DNA of 64,000 nt from Burkholderiaceae bacterium (GTDB taxonomy: Bacteria > Pseudomonadota > Gammaproteobacteria > Burkholderiales > Burkholderiaceae_E), in contig JACKLP010000006.1 in NCBI GenBank assembly GCA_024235875.1, forward strand, positions 62,001-126,000, written 5' to 3'. The first letter of the stretch is position 1, and every line of letters starts with the position of its first letter. Below are positions 7,946-15,898 of the stretch, in pieces. The position numbers were made by a program, and so were the translations under genes. Below the pieces are notes generated by a model. The model worked only from the letters and a program-made list of their open reading frames with translations. It was not told where the DNA came from and did not search any database.

Positions 7946-9001
7946 GTGAGAACGCTGCTGATCGCCCCGAACTGGATCGGGGATGCCGTGATGTCGCAAC
8001 CGCTGGTGGCGCGGCTCGTGCGCGACGAGCCCGACGGCATCATCGACGTGGCGGCGCCGCCTCACATCGCCCCCGTGATGCGGGCGATGCCGGGCATTGC
8101 CGACGTGATCGAGGCACCCAATACGCACGGGCGCCTGGACCTGCGCATGCGATGGCGTCTGGCACGCCGGATCCGCGCGCGCGGCTATGACCGCTGCATC
8201 GTGCTGCCGAACTCGTTGAAGTCGGCCCTCGTGCCATGGCTGGCCGGCATCCCGCTTCGGGTGGGACACCGAGGAGAAGCGCGGCGCCTGTTGCTCAATC
8301 GCATCCACCCGGACGCGCGGGACCACGACGCCCGGTCGCGGCCGATGGTCGACTTCTACGCCGAACTGGCGGCCCCCCCCGGTGCGCCCCCGACGAGCGA
8401 TGCGCCCGATCCGGTACTGGCGCGCTCACCTCAGACCGAGCGACTGGCGCGCGAGCGTTTTGGAATCGACGCCGATACGCCCTTGTTCGTGCTTTGCCCG
8501 GGAGCCGAATACGGTCCCGCCAAGCGCTGGCCCACGCGTCACTTCGGATCGCTCGCGGCCAGGATCGCCGCTCGATGGCCCGACGCCACGATCATCGTCC
8601 TGGGCTCGGCCAAGGAAAGGGCGCTGGCAACCGAACTGATCACGCTGGGCGGGGTCGCGGTGCGAAATCTGGCCGGCGAGACCACGGTCAGCGAAGCGCT
8701 GGCGCTGGTGTCGCAGGCCGATGGGGTCGTATCGAACGACTCCGGCATGATGCATGTGGCCGCAGCCTACCGACGGCCGCAGGTCGCGGTGTTCGGCTCG
8801 TCCGATCCGCGCCACACGCCGCCGCGCTCGCCGCGCGCCCGCATCGAGTGGCTGGGCATGAATTGCAGCCCCTGCTTTGCACGGACCTGTCCGCTTGGCC
8901 ATACCGACTGCCTCAACGGCATCGCCCCCGCCAAGGTCCTCGCGGCGCTGCAAGAAGCGCTCTCGACCCCGCCGCCCGCGCCGCACGCGAAAGACGGGTG
9001 A
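7946..9001 (+). CDS. waaF: Lipopolysaccharide heptosyltransferase II
   Basis: A GT-9 glycosyltransferase that adds the second L-glycero-D-manno-heptose to the inner core of LPS from ADP-heptose at the cytosolic face of the inner membrane. The 351-residue protein begins LLIAPNWIGDAVMSQPLV, the WaaF signature. It also has CPGAEYGPAKRWP at the start of the second Rossmann-like half and VSNDSGMMHVAAA near the donor site. The C-terminal MNCSPCFARTCPLGHTDC cluster is typical of the family. The start is GTG at 7946, directly at the conserved N-terminus, with no clear ribosome site. Confidence 0.95.
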   Translation: MRTLLIAPNWIGDAVMSQPLVARLVRDEPDGIIDVAAPPHIAPVMRAMPGIADVIEAPNTHGRLDLRMRWRLARRIRARGYDRCIVLPNSLKSALVPWLAGIPLRVGHRGEARRLLLNRIHPDARDHDARSRPMVDFYAELAAPPGAPPTSDAPDPVLARSPQTERLARERFGIDADTPLFVLCPGAEYGPAKRWPTRHFGSLAARIAARWPDATIIVLGSAKERALATELITLGGVAVRNLAGETTVSEALALVSQADGVVSNDSGMMHVAAAYRRPQVAVFGSSDPRHTPPRSPRARIEWLGMNCSPCFARTCPLGHTDCLNGIAPAKVLAALQEALSTPPPAPHAKDG

Positions 9002-9100
9002 CGCGCCCGCCAGCCGGCGCGAGGCGGGCACATCCACTATGATCGCGGGACCGGAGTGTGTTCCCGGCGAACGCCCGGCCCGGCCAACTCCCGACCGACG

Positions 9101-9535
9101 ATGATCAACCCACCCATCTTCACCACAGCCGAAGCCGTCGAAGAGGCCTTCTACGACGCCCTGAACCGCGGCGACCTGCAATCACTGATGGCGCTGTGGT
9201 CGGATCAGGAGGAAGTGGTCTGCGTGCATCCGGGGCGAAACCGCTTGGTCGGCATCGAGGCGGTGCGTGCGAGCTGGGCGCAGATCCTCGAAGCCGGCAT
9301 GCTCGATATCCGATGCACCCAGCTCAACGCCTTCACCGGGATCACGACGGCCGTCCACAGCGTGATCGAGGAGATCGAGGTCCGGGGCCAGCGCGGCGTG
9401 CAAGTGGTGCGATGCGTGGCCACCAATGTCTATGTCAAGGACCCGTCCGGCTGGCGTATCGTCGTGCATCACTCCTCGCCCGCGGACGACCAGGCCGATC
9501 CGCCGGCGAGTCCGAAAGGGACCGTGCTGCATTGA
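9101..9535 (+). CDS. SnoaL-like (NTF2-fold) protein
   Basis: A 144-residue NTF2/ketosteroid-isomerase-fold protein. The visible features are AFYDALNRGDLQSLMALWSD at the start, VCVHPGRNRLVGIEAVRASW, and a C-terminal WRIVVHHSSPA. This pattern is typical of SnoaL/DUF4440 proteins found in many betaproteobacteria; members bind diverse small ligands, so the substrate cannot be assigned. The ATG at 9101 begins the conserved part; a TATGAT at 9038-9043 could be its -10. The stop codon overlaps the TTG start of the next gene, so translation is likely coupled to YheT. Confidence 0.8.
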   Translation: MINPPIFTTAEAVEEAFYDALNRGDLQSLMALWSDQEEVVCVHPGRNRLVGIEAVRASWAQILEAGMLDIRCTQLNAFTGITTAVHSVIEEIEVRGQRGVQVVRCVATNVYVKDPSGWRIVVHHSSPADDQADPPASPKGTVLH

Positions 9536-10545
9536 GCGGGCCCGCGTACCGGGCGCCGCTTTGGCTGCCGGGCGAGCACCTGCAGACGATCTTTCCGGCC
9601 GTCGTCGCGCCACGCGCCCGCATCGACTATCGCCGCGAGCGCTGGCAGACGCCCGACGGCGACTTCATCGACGTCGACTTCGCCATTCCCGAGCCCGGCG
9701 GCGACGCGCCACTCCTGGTGCTGTTTCATGGCCTCGAGGGGAGTTCGGACAGCCACTATGCACGGACACTGATGGCGGCCGCAACGGCGCGAGGCTGGCG
9801 CGGGGCAGTCGCGCATTTTCGCGGCTGTAGCGGCGAGATCAACCTTCGGCCGCGTGCCTACCATTCCGGTGACTCGGCCGAGGTCGACTGGATTCTGCGC
9901 CGCTTCCAGGCCCGCCATCCGGACTCACCGCGATTCGCGGTCGGCATCTCCTTGGGTGCGAACGCGCTGCTGAAGTGGCTCGGGGAACAGGCGGAGGCGG
10001 CCACCTCGGTCGTTTCGGCGGCGGCCGGCATCTCGGCGCCACAGGACTTGCACGAGGGCGCGCGCGCCCTCGCGCGTGGTTTCAACCGGATCTATACGGC
10101 GAACTTCCTCAAGAGCCTGAAGCGCAAGTCGCTTCGCAAGCTGGAGCAGTTTCCGGGTCTGTTCGATCGGCGTCGCATGCTCGAGTCGACGAGCTTCTTC
10201 GAGTTCGACGATGCGGTCACGGCGCCGATGCACGGTTTCAAGGGATGCCTGGACTACTGGCGCAAGTCGTCTTGCAAGCAATTCCTTCGCGCGATCCACG
10301 TGCCGACGCTGGTCTTGAATGCGTGCAACGATCCCTTCCTGCCGGCACGCCATCTGGCGCGCCGAGACCAGGTATCGAGCCGGGTAGAACTCGATTACCC
10401 GGCCCATGGCGGTCATGTGGGCTTCGTGCAGGGTCGATTTCCGGGTCGTCAGAATTGGCTCGTCGAGCGCGTCTGCGGCTTCCTCGAACGCGAGGCCATC
10501 CACGCCGCAAACGACCGGCGCTCGCTGGAAACGACCGATGGATGA
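9532..10545 (+). CDS. yheT: YheT-family alpha/beta hydrolase
   Basis: A 337-residue serine hydrolase of the YheT/ABHD1-3 type. The fold elements are in order: LLVLFHGLEGSSDSHYARTL (oxyanion region), GISLGANALLKWLG with the nucleophile serine in G-I-S-L-G, a late aspartate in NACNDPFLP, and the catalytic histidine in HGGHVGF. Related proteins act on esters or lipids, but the bacterial substrate is unknown. The start is inferred as TTG at 9532 because it overlaps the preceding TGA and places WLPGEHLQTIFP, the usual N-terminal block, about twelve residues in. The gene overlaps the next one by eight bases. Confidence 0.88.
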   Translation: MSGPAYRAPLWLPGEHLQTIFPAVVAPRARIDYRRERWQTPDGDFIDVDFAIPEPGGDAPLLVLFHGLEGSSDSHYARTLMAAATARGWRGAVAHFRGCSGEINLRPRAYHSGDSAEVDWILRRFQARHPDSPRFAVGISLGANALLKWLGEQAEAATSVVSAAAGISAPQDLHEGARALARGFNRIYTANFLKSLKRKSLRKLEQFPGLFDRRRMLESTSFFEFDDAVTAPMHGFKGCLDYWRKSSCKQFLRAIHVPTLVLNACNDPFLPARHLARRDQVSSRVELDYPAHGGHVGFVQGRFPGRQNWLVERVCGFLEREAIHAANDRRSLETTDG

Positions 10546-11098
10546 GCAAGTCATCCGCGCGATGGCCCGGTGGCCCGACGTTGCAGCCGTCCATGGCTGG
10601 CTCAGGCTCGACGCAAGAGGCCGCTGGTTCCTGATCGACCGCGGTGCGCCCGGCTTCGACCCCTCGCAGGAACATTCAGGCAGCCGGATCACGAGCCCCC
10701 CGATCATCGACTTCATCGGCCGCAACTATGGCACCGATGGCGATGGCGCATGGTACTGGCAGAACGGTCCGCAACGAGTCTATGTGGACCTCGAGCGTGG
10801 ACCGCTGGTGTTTCGAGTGTTCGGTAGCGGCGAATCCGCACGACTGGTGGACCAGACCGGGCATCCGGTCGAGGCCCCGAGCGCTGCACTGACCGACGCC
10901 CACGGCGTCCTCTACCTGGCCACCGGCCGCGGGCCGGGAAGCATCCATGACCTGGACATGGCCGCGCTCGACATCCGGGCCGACGACCAGGACCGGCTGC
11001 ACCTTCGGCTGTCCGGTACAGACCTGCAGATAGAGCCGATCGACGGCGACCCAGCCGATCGGCTGCGATTCGAGCGTCGCCCCAGGCCCGCTATCTGA
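10538..11098 (+). CDS. DUF2946-type conserved protein
   Basis: A 186-residue cytosolic protein without signal peptide or membrane segment. It has the conserved blocks of a betaproteobacterial family usually labelled DUF2946: VHGWLRLDARGRWFL near the start, IDFIGRNYGTD in the middle, and WYWQNGPQRVYVDLE. The function is unknown. It overlaps yheT by eight bases and is commonly found after yheT in related genomes, suggesting one transcript. Its last eight bases overlap the 3' end of the opposing OmpA-like gene. Confidence 0.75.
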   Translation: MDEQVIRAMARWPDVAAVHGWLRLDARGRWFLIDRGAPGFDPSQEHSGSRITSPPIIDFIGRNYGTDGDGAWYWQNGPQRVYVDLERGPLVFRVFGSGESARLVDQTGHPVEAPSAALTDAHGVLYLATGRGPGSIHDLDMAALDIRADDQDRLHLRLSGTDLQIEPIDGDPADRLRFERRPRPAI

Positions 11099-12287
11099 TC
11101 GACACGTCGACCCGGCGCGCCGTGCGATCGCGCTCGCCGCCCAAGGTCTGCGCAGGCGCGCTCAACTCGATGCGATCGGCGGGGAGGCCGAGCGACACCA
11201 TCGTATCGCGCACCGACTCGGCGCGCCGCTTGGCGAGGCGCCGGTTGGCCTCGACGGAACCGCTGCGACTGTGAAAGCCTGACAGCACCACGCGACGCTC
11301 GGGATACGACTGGAGATAGCGCACGAACGGTCGCAGCTTCTCCGCGTCGGCAGCGTCGGTCCCCCAGACGTTGTCGGCAAAGAAGATCGACACCGGCGGC
11401 GGCACCAACGCGCTCAACGCAGCGGTCCGCGCTTGCGCTTCGCGCGCCGCCTTCTCTGCCGCGGCTTTCTCCGCCGCCGCTTTCTCTGCTGCCGCTTTCT
11501 CTGCTGCCGCTTTCTCTGCTGCCGCTTTCTCTGCTGCCGCTTTCTCTGCTGCCGCTTTCTCTGCCGCGGCTTTCTCCGCCGCCGCTTTCTCTGCCGCCGC
11601 TTTCTCTGCCGCCGCTTTCTCTGCCGCCGCTTTCTCTGCCGCCGCTTTCTCCGCTGCCGCTTTCTCCGCTGCCGCTTTCTCCGCTGCGGCCTTCTCCGCT
11701 GCGGCCTTCAGCGCCGCGAGCTCTGCCGGCGTTGGACCAGGGACGACGACCTCGATGCGGTTCTCGATCCGATGGTCGCGGCCGAAGAAGCTGGCAGCGG
11801 CATCGCCGCGGCGCGCCTTCTCGGCGTCGGAGTCGACGCGGCCGACCAAGGTGACATGGCGACCGGCAACCTGGAGCTCCAGGCCTTCGAGCGGCGGACG
11901 CGCGCCGCGCACCAGTTCATCGAGCCGTCCGATCCACGGCGCCACCGATGCACCGGGCGCCAGGCGAAGCGCATCGATCACGCGGTCGCGTCCACCATTG
12001 GCGTTCGCCGCGGCGTCGACCAATGCGGCACGTGCCGTTTCGTCGGCAACCTCGCCGCCAAGACGGAGCCGATCGCCCACCCAGGCAAGACGAAGCTGGA
12101 CCGGACGGACCTCGGCTGCGGCCGAGGCAGGCTGCACGGTGGGCGCGCCGGCACCCGTGGGCATCGGCGGCTCTTGTCCACCGCTGCAGAAGAAAAGCCA
12201 ATTGATGAACAGCGCCAGGGCAACCAGCAGCTTGAACAAGTCATAGCGGCGGACCTCGGCGAGCGTGCGCCCGTTGATCGTATCCAT
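11091..12287 (-). CDS. Membrane-anchored OmpA-like protein with BON-like domain and AAAEK repeat helix
   Basis: A 398-residue protein in four parts. An N-terminal membrane anchor (LFKLLVALALFINWLFF, about residues 17-34) comes first. Next is a BON-like periplasmic region at about 55-185, with LRLGGEVADETARAALVDAA and VTLVGRVDSDAEKA. Then come 17 perfect AAAEK units at about 197-281, predicted to form one long alpha-helix. Last is a C-terminal OmpA-like domain with the NRRLAKRRAESVRD peptidoglycan-binding helix. The usual aspartate of the GHTD motif is replaced: here it reads GFHSRSG. It is encoded 13 bases after the helix-hairpin-helix gene and probably co-transcribed with it. The 3' end overlaps the opposing gene by eight bases. 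It probably links inner membrane and cell wall; this is inference. Confidence 0.85.
   Translation of the reverse strand: MDTINGRTLAEVRRYDLFKLLVALALFINWLFFCSGGQEPPMPTGAGAPTVQPASAAAEVRPVQLRLAWVGDRLRLGGEVADETARAALVDAAANANGGRDRVIDALRLAPGASVAPWIGRLDELVRGARPPLEGLELQVAGRHVTLVGRVDSDAEKARRGDAAASFFGRDHRIENRIEVVVPGPTPAELAALKAAAEKAAAEKAAAEKAAAEKAAAEKAAAEKAAAEKAAAEKAAAEKAAAEKAAAEKAAAEKAAAEKAAAEKAAAEKAAAEKAAAEKAAREAQARTAALSALVPPPVSIFFADNVWGTDAADAEKLRPFVRYLQSYPERRVVLSGFHSRSGSVEANRRLAKRRAESVRDTMVSLGLPADRIELSAPAQTLGGERDRTARRVDVSIR
11446..11700 (-). repeat. Seventeen tandem 15-bp units encoding AAAEK
   Basis: A 255-bp in-frame minisatellite within the OmpA-like gene. All 17 units encode the same pentapeptide, while third positions vary in blocks: runs of identical CTGCTGCCG units, then CTGCCGCCG, then CCGCTGCCG. 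This block pattern is what recent unit duplication produces. Since the unit is a multiple of three, copy-number change would alter helix length without a frameshift. Confidence 0.95.
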
Positions 12288-12300
12288 CGGCCGCTCCGTG

Positions 12301-12816
12301 CTATTCGCGGTTCACTCGTACGCCGCCGGTCAGCTCGTCCTTCAGCTTGGCGAATGCGGCCCAGTCACCGCGCGCAGCCAGCGAAGCCTGCTCCGGCCAG
12401 GTATCGGGATTGGCCAGGCGGAATCGCGATCCGCCGGCATCGAGGATGCCTACGAGGCGCTGCATCGGTGCAGCGGCGAGGTCCGCAAACGTGCGGATAC
12501 CGTTGTCCTTGAGCAGTTCCGCAATCTTTGGCCCGATGCCCTCGATCGCCGTCAGATCGTCCGGTGCATGGGACACGACCGATGACGCGCCGCCCACCAG
12601 GCCGGCCGCCGTGGCGGCCGCTGCTGGCGAAACGCCGGCCCGGGCCGCACCCGTAGCGGCCGCACCCGCCGCCGACCCGCCCGATCCCGCCGCGGTCGCC
12701 ACCTGCGCCTGTTCGCGCTGCGCATCGACGCGGCAACGCTTGCGCCAGTAGAACCAGTCGATCAGCCATTCGACGAGCCACCCGACGAGCAGGCCAAGGC
12801 AGAAATACGACCACAT
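12301..12816 (-). CDS. Membrane-anchored helix-hairpin-helix protein
   Basis: A 171-residue protein. The first 25 residues are a tryptophan-rich membrane segment (FCLGLLVGWLVEWLIDWFYW) followed by basic RKRCR, predicting a cytosolic remainder. A low-complexity Ala/Gly linker (about 40-85) leads to DDLTAIEGIGPKIAELL at about 86-103, a helix-hairpin-helix of the kind seen in DUF4332 and DNA-binding proteins. It is immediately upstream of the OmpA-like gene, 13 bases apart. It may bind nucleic acid or act as a protein-protein module; the sequence does not decide. Confidence 0.78.
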   Translation of the reverse strand: MWSYFCLGLLVGWLVEWLIDWFYWRKRCRVDAQREQAQVATAAGSGGSAAGAAATGAARAGVSPAAAATAAGLVGGASSVVSHAPDDLTAIEGIGPKIAELLKDNGIRTFADLAAAPMQRLVGILDAGGSRFRLANPDTWPEQASLAARGDWAAFAKLKDELTGGVRVNRE

Positions 12817-12899
12817 CGCAGCTTCCCCCGATTTCTCTTTCTTGCTGTTGCACGGTCACGGCAGGCGTAGTCTAGCGCGAAGACCCGGTCCGTCTCGTG

Positions 12900-14393
12900 T
12901 CAACGCTTTTCGCGTTCGTCATGCTCCAGCTTGTAGCGCTGCTGAAGTTCGCGCAGCCGGGCGTCGATGCGCGACGCCGTGATGAAGTCCGACTCCTGCT
13001 CGCGTTGGGCGATGCGAAGCTGCTCGATCGCTGCCAGCAGCCCGCCCTCGAGCGCATAGCGCTCGGCCGACGCGAGCCGCCCCTTGCCCATCTGGCCGAG
13101 CCCGAAGCGCGCATCGGCCAGACTGCGCCAGACCTGCGCATCCTCTGGCTGCCGACTCAACTGTTGCTCGGCCAGCGCGATCGCATCCCGGTGGCGGCCG
13201 GCGCGGACCAGCAGGCGTAGCCGCTGATGGACCAGCGCACGGGCATCGGGAAAGCGCTCGAGCGCCGCCGCCGAGCGGGCAAGTGCATCGTTCGTGCGAG
13301 CCTCGCGATCGAGGGCCTCGACGCGCAGGCGCTCGAAGTACGGATGGGACTTGCCCAGGAATTTCTCGGCCTTGGACAGCGCTTGTGCGACGGTCTTGTC
13401 ATCGTGCTGGGCGTCGGCCACGACCGCGAGCCCGTACCAGGCGGCCGCTTCGTTGACGAAGCTGCGCTCGCGAATCCGCCGCTCGATGCGCGCGCGCGAC
13501 TTGCGCAGGCCGTCCGGATCGGTCTGCGCGAGCGCGCCAAGCTTGGCTCGAACCAGATGGAAATCGATCGAGTCGGCGAATTGCCGATACCGCTCGCTTC
13601 GAAGCCGGTTCTGAATGTCGGCCATGCGCTCGCTGGTCAGCGGGTGGGTGCGCAGATAGATCGGCGCCCCGGATTCATAGACCGAAGTCGCGTTCTGGAG
13701 ACGCCCGAAGAACACGACCATGTCCCCGGTGTTGAAGCCGCCTTGCGAGAGCACGTCCAAGCCGACACGATCGGCCTCGCGTTCGGCATCGCGAGAAAAA
13801 CGCAGCATCTGATCGACATGGACGCTCTCGCCCAGCGCCGCGAGCCCGGCGGCAGCATCACCGCTCGAGCCGGCCGCGATCATCGCCAGGACCATCGCGA
13901 CCAGCGCCACGATCGAGGTCTGGTCCTGCTTCTCGAGCATGCGCGCGATATGTCGTTGGACGACATGGCCCATCTCGTGGGCCAGTACCGAGGCGAGTTC
14001 GGACTCGGATTCTGCCGCCACGATCAGCCCGGCGTGCACGCCGATGATGCCTCCCGGCAACGCGAACGCGTTCAACGAGCGTTCGCGCACCAGGAAGAAT
14101 TCGAAGCGATTGCCCTGGGTGGCCGCGGCCTTGGAGAGGCGGGCACCCAGGAGATTCAGGTATTGGGAGACTTCGACATCGGCGTCGATCTCGCCTTCGC
14201 GTCGCAGGTCGCTGCGGATTCGTTCGCCGATCTGGCGTTCGGTTCGCGCCGACAGGGTCGCACCGGCCGCGTCGCCGAGCCGGGGGAGCTGGTCATAGAC
14301 CGGAGCCGGTTCCGGCCAGCCTCTGATCGGCAATGCGGCAACCGACATGCCGACGACCACAGCCAGGATCTTGCGCAGCTTCAATTCATCCAT
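12900..14393 (-). CDS. bepA: BepA-like periplasmic M48 metalloprotease with TPR region
   Basis: A 497-residue M48 zinc protease of the BepA/YfgC type, which in E. coli assists or degrades LptD and BAM-stalled outer-membrane proteins. An N-terminal signal peptide (KILAVVVGMSVAALPI) is followed by SLNAFALPGGIIGVHAGLI. The HEMGH zinc motif is at 139-143, and the third ligand is in SRDAEREADRVGLDVL. RTHPLTSERMADIQNRL follows, and from about 310 a TPR-like helical region runs to a Lys/Glu-rich end. The start ATG at 14393 gives a proper signal peptide; an upstream start at 14474 would run into moaC. It is divergent from moaC with a 68-base gap. Confidence 0.9.
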   Translation of the reverse strand: MDELKLRKILAVVVGMSVAALPIRGWPEPAPVYDQLPRLGDAAGATLSARTERQIGERIRSDLRREGEIDADVEVSQYLNLLGARLSKAAATQGNRFEFFLVRERSLNAFALPGGIIGVHAGLIVAAESESELASVLAHEMGHVVQRHIARMLEKQDQTSIVALVAMVLAMIAAGSSGDAAAGLAALGESVHVDQMLRFSRDAEREADRVGLDVLSQGGFNTGDMVVFFGRLQNATSVYESGAPIYLRTHPLTSERMADIQNRLRSERYRQFADSIDFHLVRAKLGALAQTDPDGLRKSRARIERRIRERSFVNEAAAWYGLAVVADAQHDDKTVAQALSKAEKFLGKSHPYFERLRVEALDREARTNDALARSAAALERFPDARALVHQRLRLLVRAGRHRDAIALAEQQLSRQPEDAQVWRSLADARFGLGQMGKGRLASAERYALEGGLLAAIEQLRIAQREQESDFITASRIDARLRELQQRYKLEHDEREKR

Positions 14394-14446
14394 CTCGGGG
14401 GGCGCGGGTCCCGTCGAACGACACCGAGACCGTGCGGCCGGCTTGC

Positions 14447-14452
14447 TATGAT
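14447..14452 (+). promoter_or_regulatory. Candidate -10 element of moaC, very close to the start codon
   Basis: TATGAT ends nine bases before the moaC ATG and no ribosome site is visible between them. If it is used, the transcript would start within a few bases of the start codon. Confidence 0.4.
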
Positions 14453-14461
14453 AGTCGTTCG

Positions 14462-14953
14462 ATGAGCGATTCACTTACCCATTTCGACGCGGCCGGTCAC
14501 GCCCACATGGTCGATGTCGGCGACAAGGCCGCGACGCGCCGGGTGGCGCTGGCAGGTGGGCGCATCTCGATGCAGCCCGCGACCATGGCGCTGATCCGTT
14601 CCGGGACGGCCAAGAAGGGAGATGTCATCGGAATCGCGCGGATCGCGGCGATCCAGGCGGCCAAGCGCACCGCGGACCTTATTCCGCTGTGTCACCCCAT
14701 CGCGATCACGCGCGTGGCGGCCGAGTTCGATTTCGACGTCGCCGATCCCGCTCGCCCTGCGCTCGAATGCAAGGTGCGGGTCGAATGCACCGGCCAGACC
14801 GGCGTGGAGATGGAAGCCCTGACGGCAGTATCGGTCGGGCTGCTTACCGTCTATGACATGTGCAAGGCGGTCGATCGCGGCATGACGATCGGCAATGTGC
14901 GCCTGCTCGAGAAAGATGGCGGCAAGTCGGGTCGCTTCGTTGCCTCCGACTGA
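14462..14953 (+). CDS. moaC: Cyclic pyranopterin monophosphate synthase
   Basis: MoaC converts the MoaA product to cyclic pyranopterin monophosphate in molybdenum cofactor synthesis. The 163-residue length is normal. Family motifs are present: MVDVGDKAATRRVA, LIPLCHPIAITRV, CTGQTGVEMEALTAVSVG and YDMCKAVDRGM with its catalytic lysine. The other moa genes are not nearby, as is common in betaproteobacteria. The start is ATG at 14462; no ribosome site is seen, and a TATGAT lies just upstream. The FkbM gene follows 39 bases later and may be co-transcribed. Confidence 0.96.
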   Translation: MSDSLTHFDAAGHAHMVDVGDKAATRRVALAGGRISMQPATMALIRSGTAKKGDVIGIARIAAIQAAKRTADLIPLCHPIAITRVAAEFDFDVADPARPALECKVRVECTGQTGVEMEALTAVSVGLLTVYDMCKAVDRGMTIGNVRLLEKDGGKSGRFVASD

Positions 14954-14992
14954 CATGTCGCGGTTCACGCCAGCCGGCACCGCGAGGCGGCA

Positions 14993-15835
14993 ATGAAACC
15001 GCGCGAACTGCTGTACATGCTGGGCCTGCGCCCGAAGCACCGCCACTACGGCCACGACACGATCGAACTCGCGGATCCGAATGGAGGCCCGCCGTTGCGA
15101 TGGGTGCGCTGGGCACACCCGAAATCGCGCGACCTGAGACCCGACCTCGACGAACTGGCCTTGCTGCGTCGCTTCCTTCGCGAGGGTGATTTTGCGATCG
15201 ATGTCGGCGCCCATGTCGGCGACACGACCTTGCCGATGGCGCTGGCCGTTGGCGGGTCCGGGCTGGTGATCGCGATGGAGCCGAACCCGGCCACGTTCGA
15301 GATCCTCGAGCTGAACGCAGCGGCGAATCCGGGGCGGACCCGCATCGATTGCCTCAACGCAGCCGCGATGGACCAGGAAGGCGAGTTCGAGTTCCACTAC
15401 AACGACCCGGGCCTGACCAACGGCGGCTACCAAAAGGATGTTCGATGGTGGCAGCACGCGTCCTTCTTCGCCGTCAAGGTCAAGGGCATCCGGCTCGAGT
15501 CCCTGGTCAGGGAACATCATGCGGCCCGTATCCCGCGCCTTCGCTACATCAAGACCGATTGCGAGGGCTATGACGACCAGGTGATCCGCAGCATCAACGG
15601 CCTCGTGGCGCAGGCCCGCCCCGTGATGCGGATCGAGGTGAACCGCTACCTGCCGCAAGATCGCCTGGCGGCCTTTCATGCCGATCTGCGTGCGCTCGAC
15701 TACCGCTTGTTCCACTACGCCGGCTTCGTCGACGGTCGGCGCGACGAGATCGATCCGCGCGCGCCAGTGAAGCTGCCCGAGACCATCGACGTACTGGCCC
15801 TGCCTCGCGAGCGAGCCGAATCAATTCTGGGCTGA
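14993..15835 (+). CDS. FkbM family SAM-dependent methyltransferase
   Basis: A 280-residue class I methyltransferase of the FkbM type. The SAM site is AIDVGAHVGDTTLPMALA, followed by VIAMEPNPATFEILELNA with the acidic ribose-binding residue. RLRYIKTDCEGYDDQVI and MRIEVNRY are the usual C-terminal blocks. FkbM enzymes O-methylate sugars, polyketides and other small molecules; no neighbour indicates the acceptor. The ATG at 14993 is preceded by a GAGGCGG stretch. The gene is convergent with the quinone reductase-like gene. Confidence 0.85.
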   Translation: MKPRELLYMLGLRPKHRHYGHDTIELADPNGGPPLRWVRWAHPKSRDLRPDLDELALLRRFLREGDFAIDVGAHVGDTTLPMALAVGGSGLVIAMEPNPATFEILELNAAANPGRTRIDCLNAAAMDQEGEFEFHYNDPGLTNGGYQKDVRWWQHASFFAVKVKGIRLESLVREHHAARIPRLRYIKTDCEGYDDQVIRSINGLVAQARPVMRIEVNRYLPQDRLAAFHADLRALDYRLFHYAGFVDGRRDEIDPRAPVKLPETIDVLALPRERAESILG

Positions 15836-15898
15836 CGGCTCCCGGCGCCGAGTGCGGGTCGCCGAACGCGACGGCAGCGCGGACGGGCGGACCAGGAC

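Noticed and set aside
8002..8009. Chi-like GCTGGTGG octamers (for example here and within recB)
   Set aside because: Several copies occur, but I cannot count enrichment or strand bias by eye, and Chi in this lineage is unknown.
11371..12246. Plus-strand frame encoding repeated FSAAA units
   Set aside because: It is the antisense reading of the AAAEK repeats. The minus strand has a membrane anchor and an OmpA-like domain.
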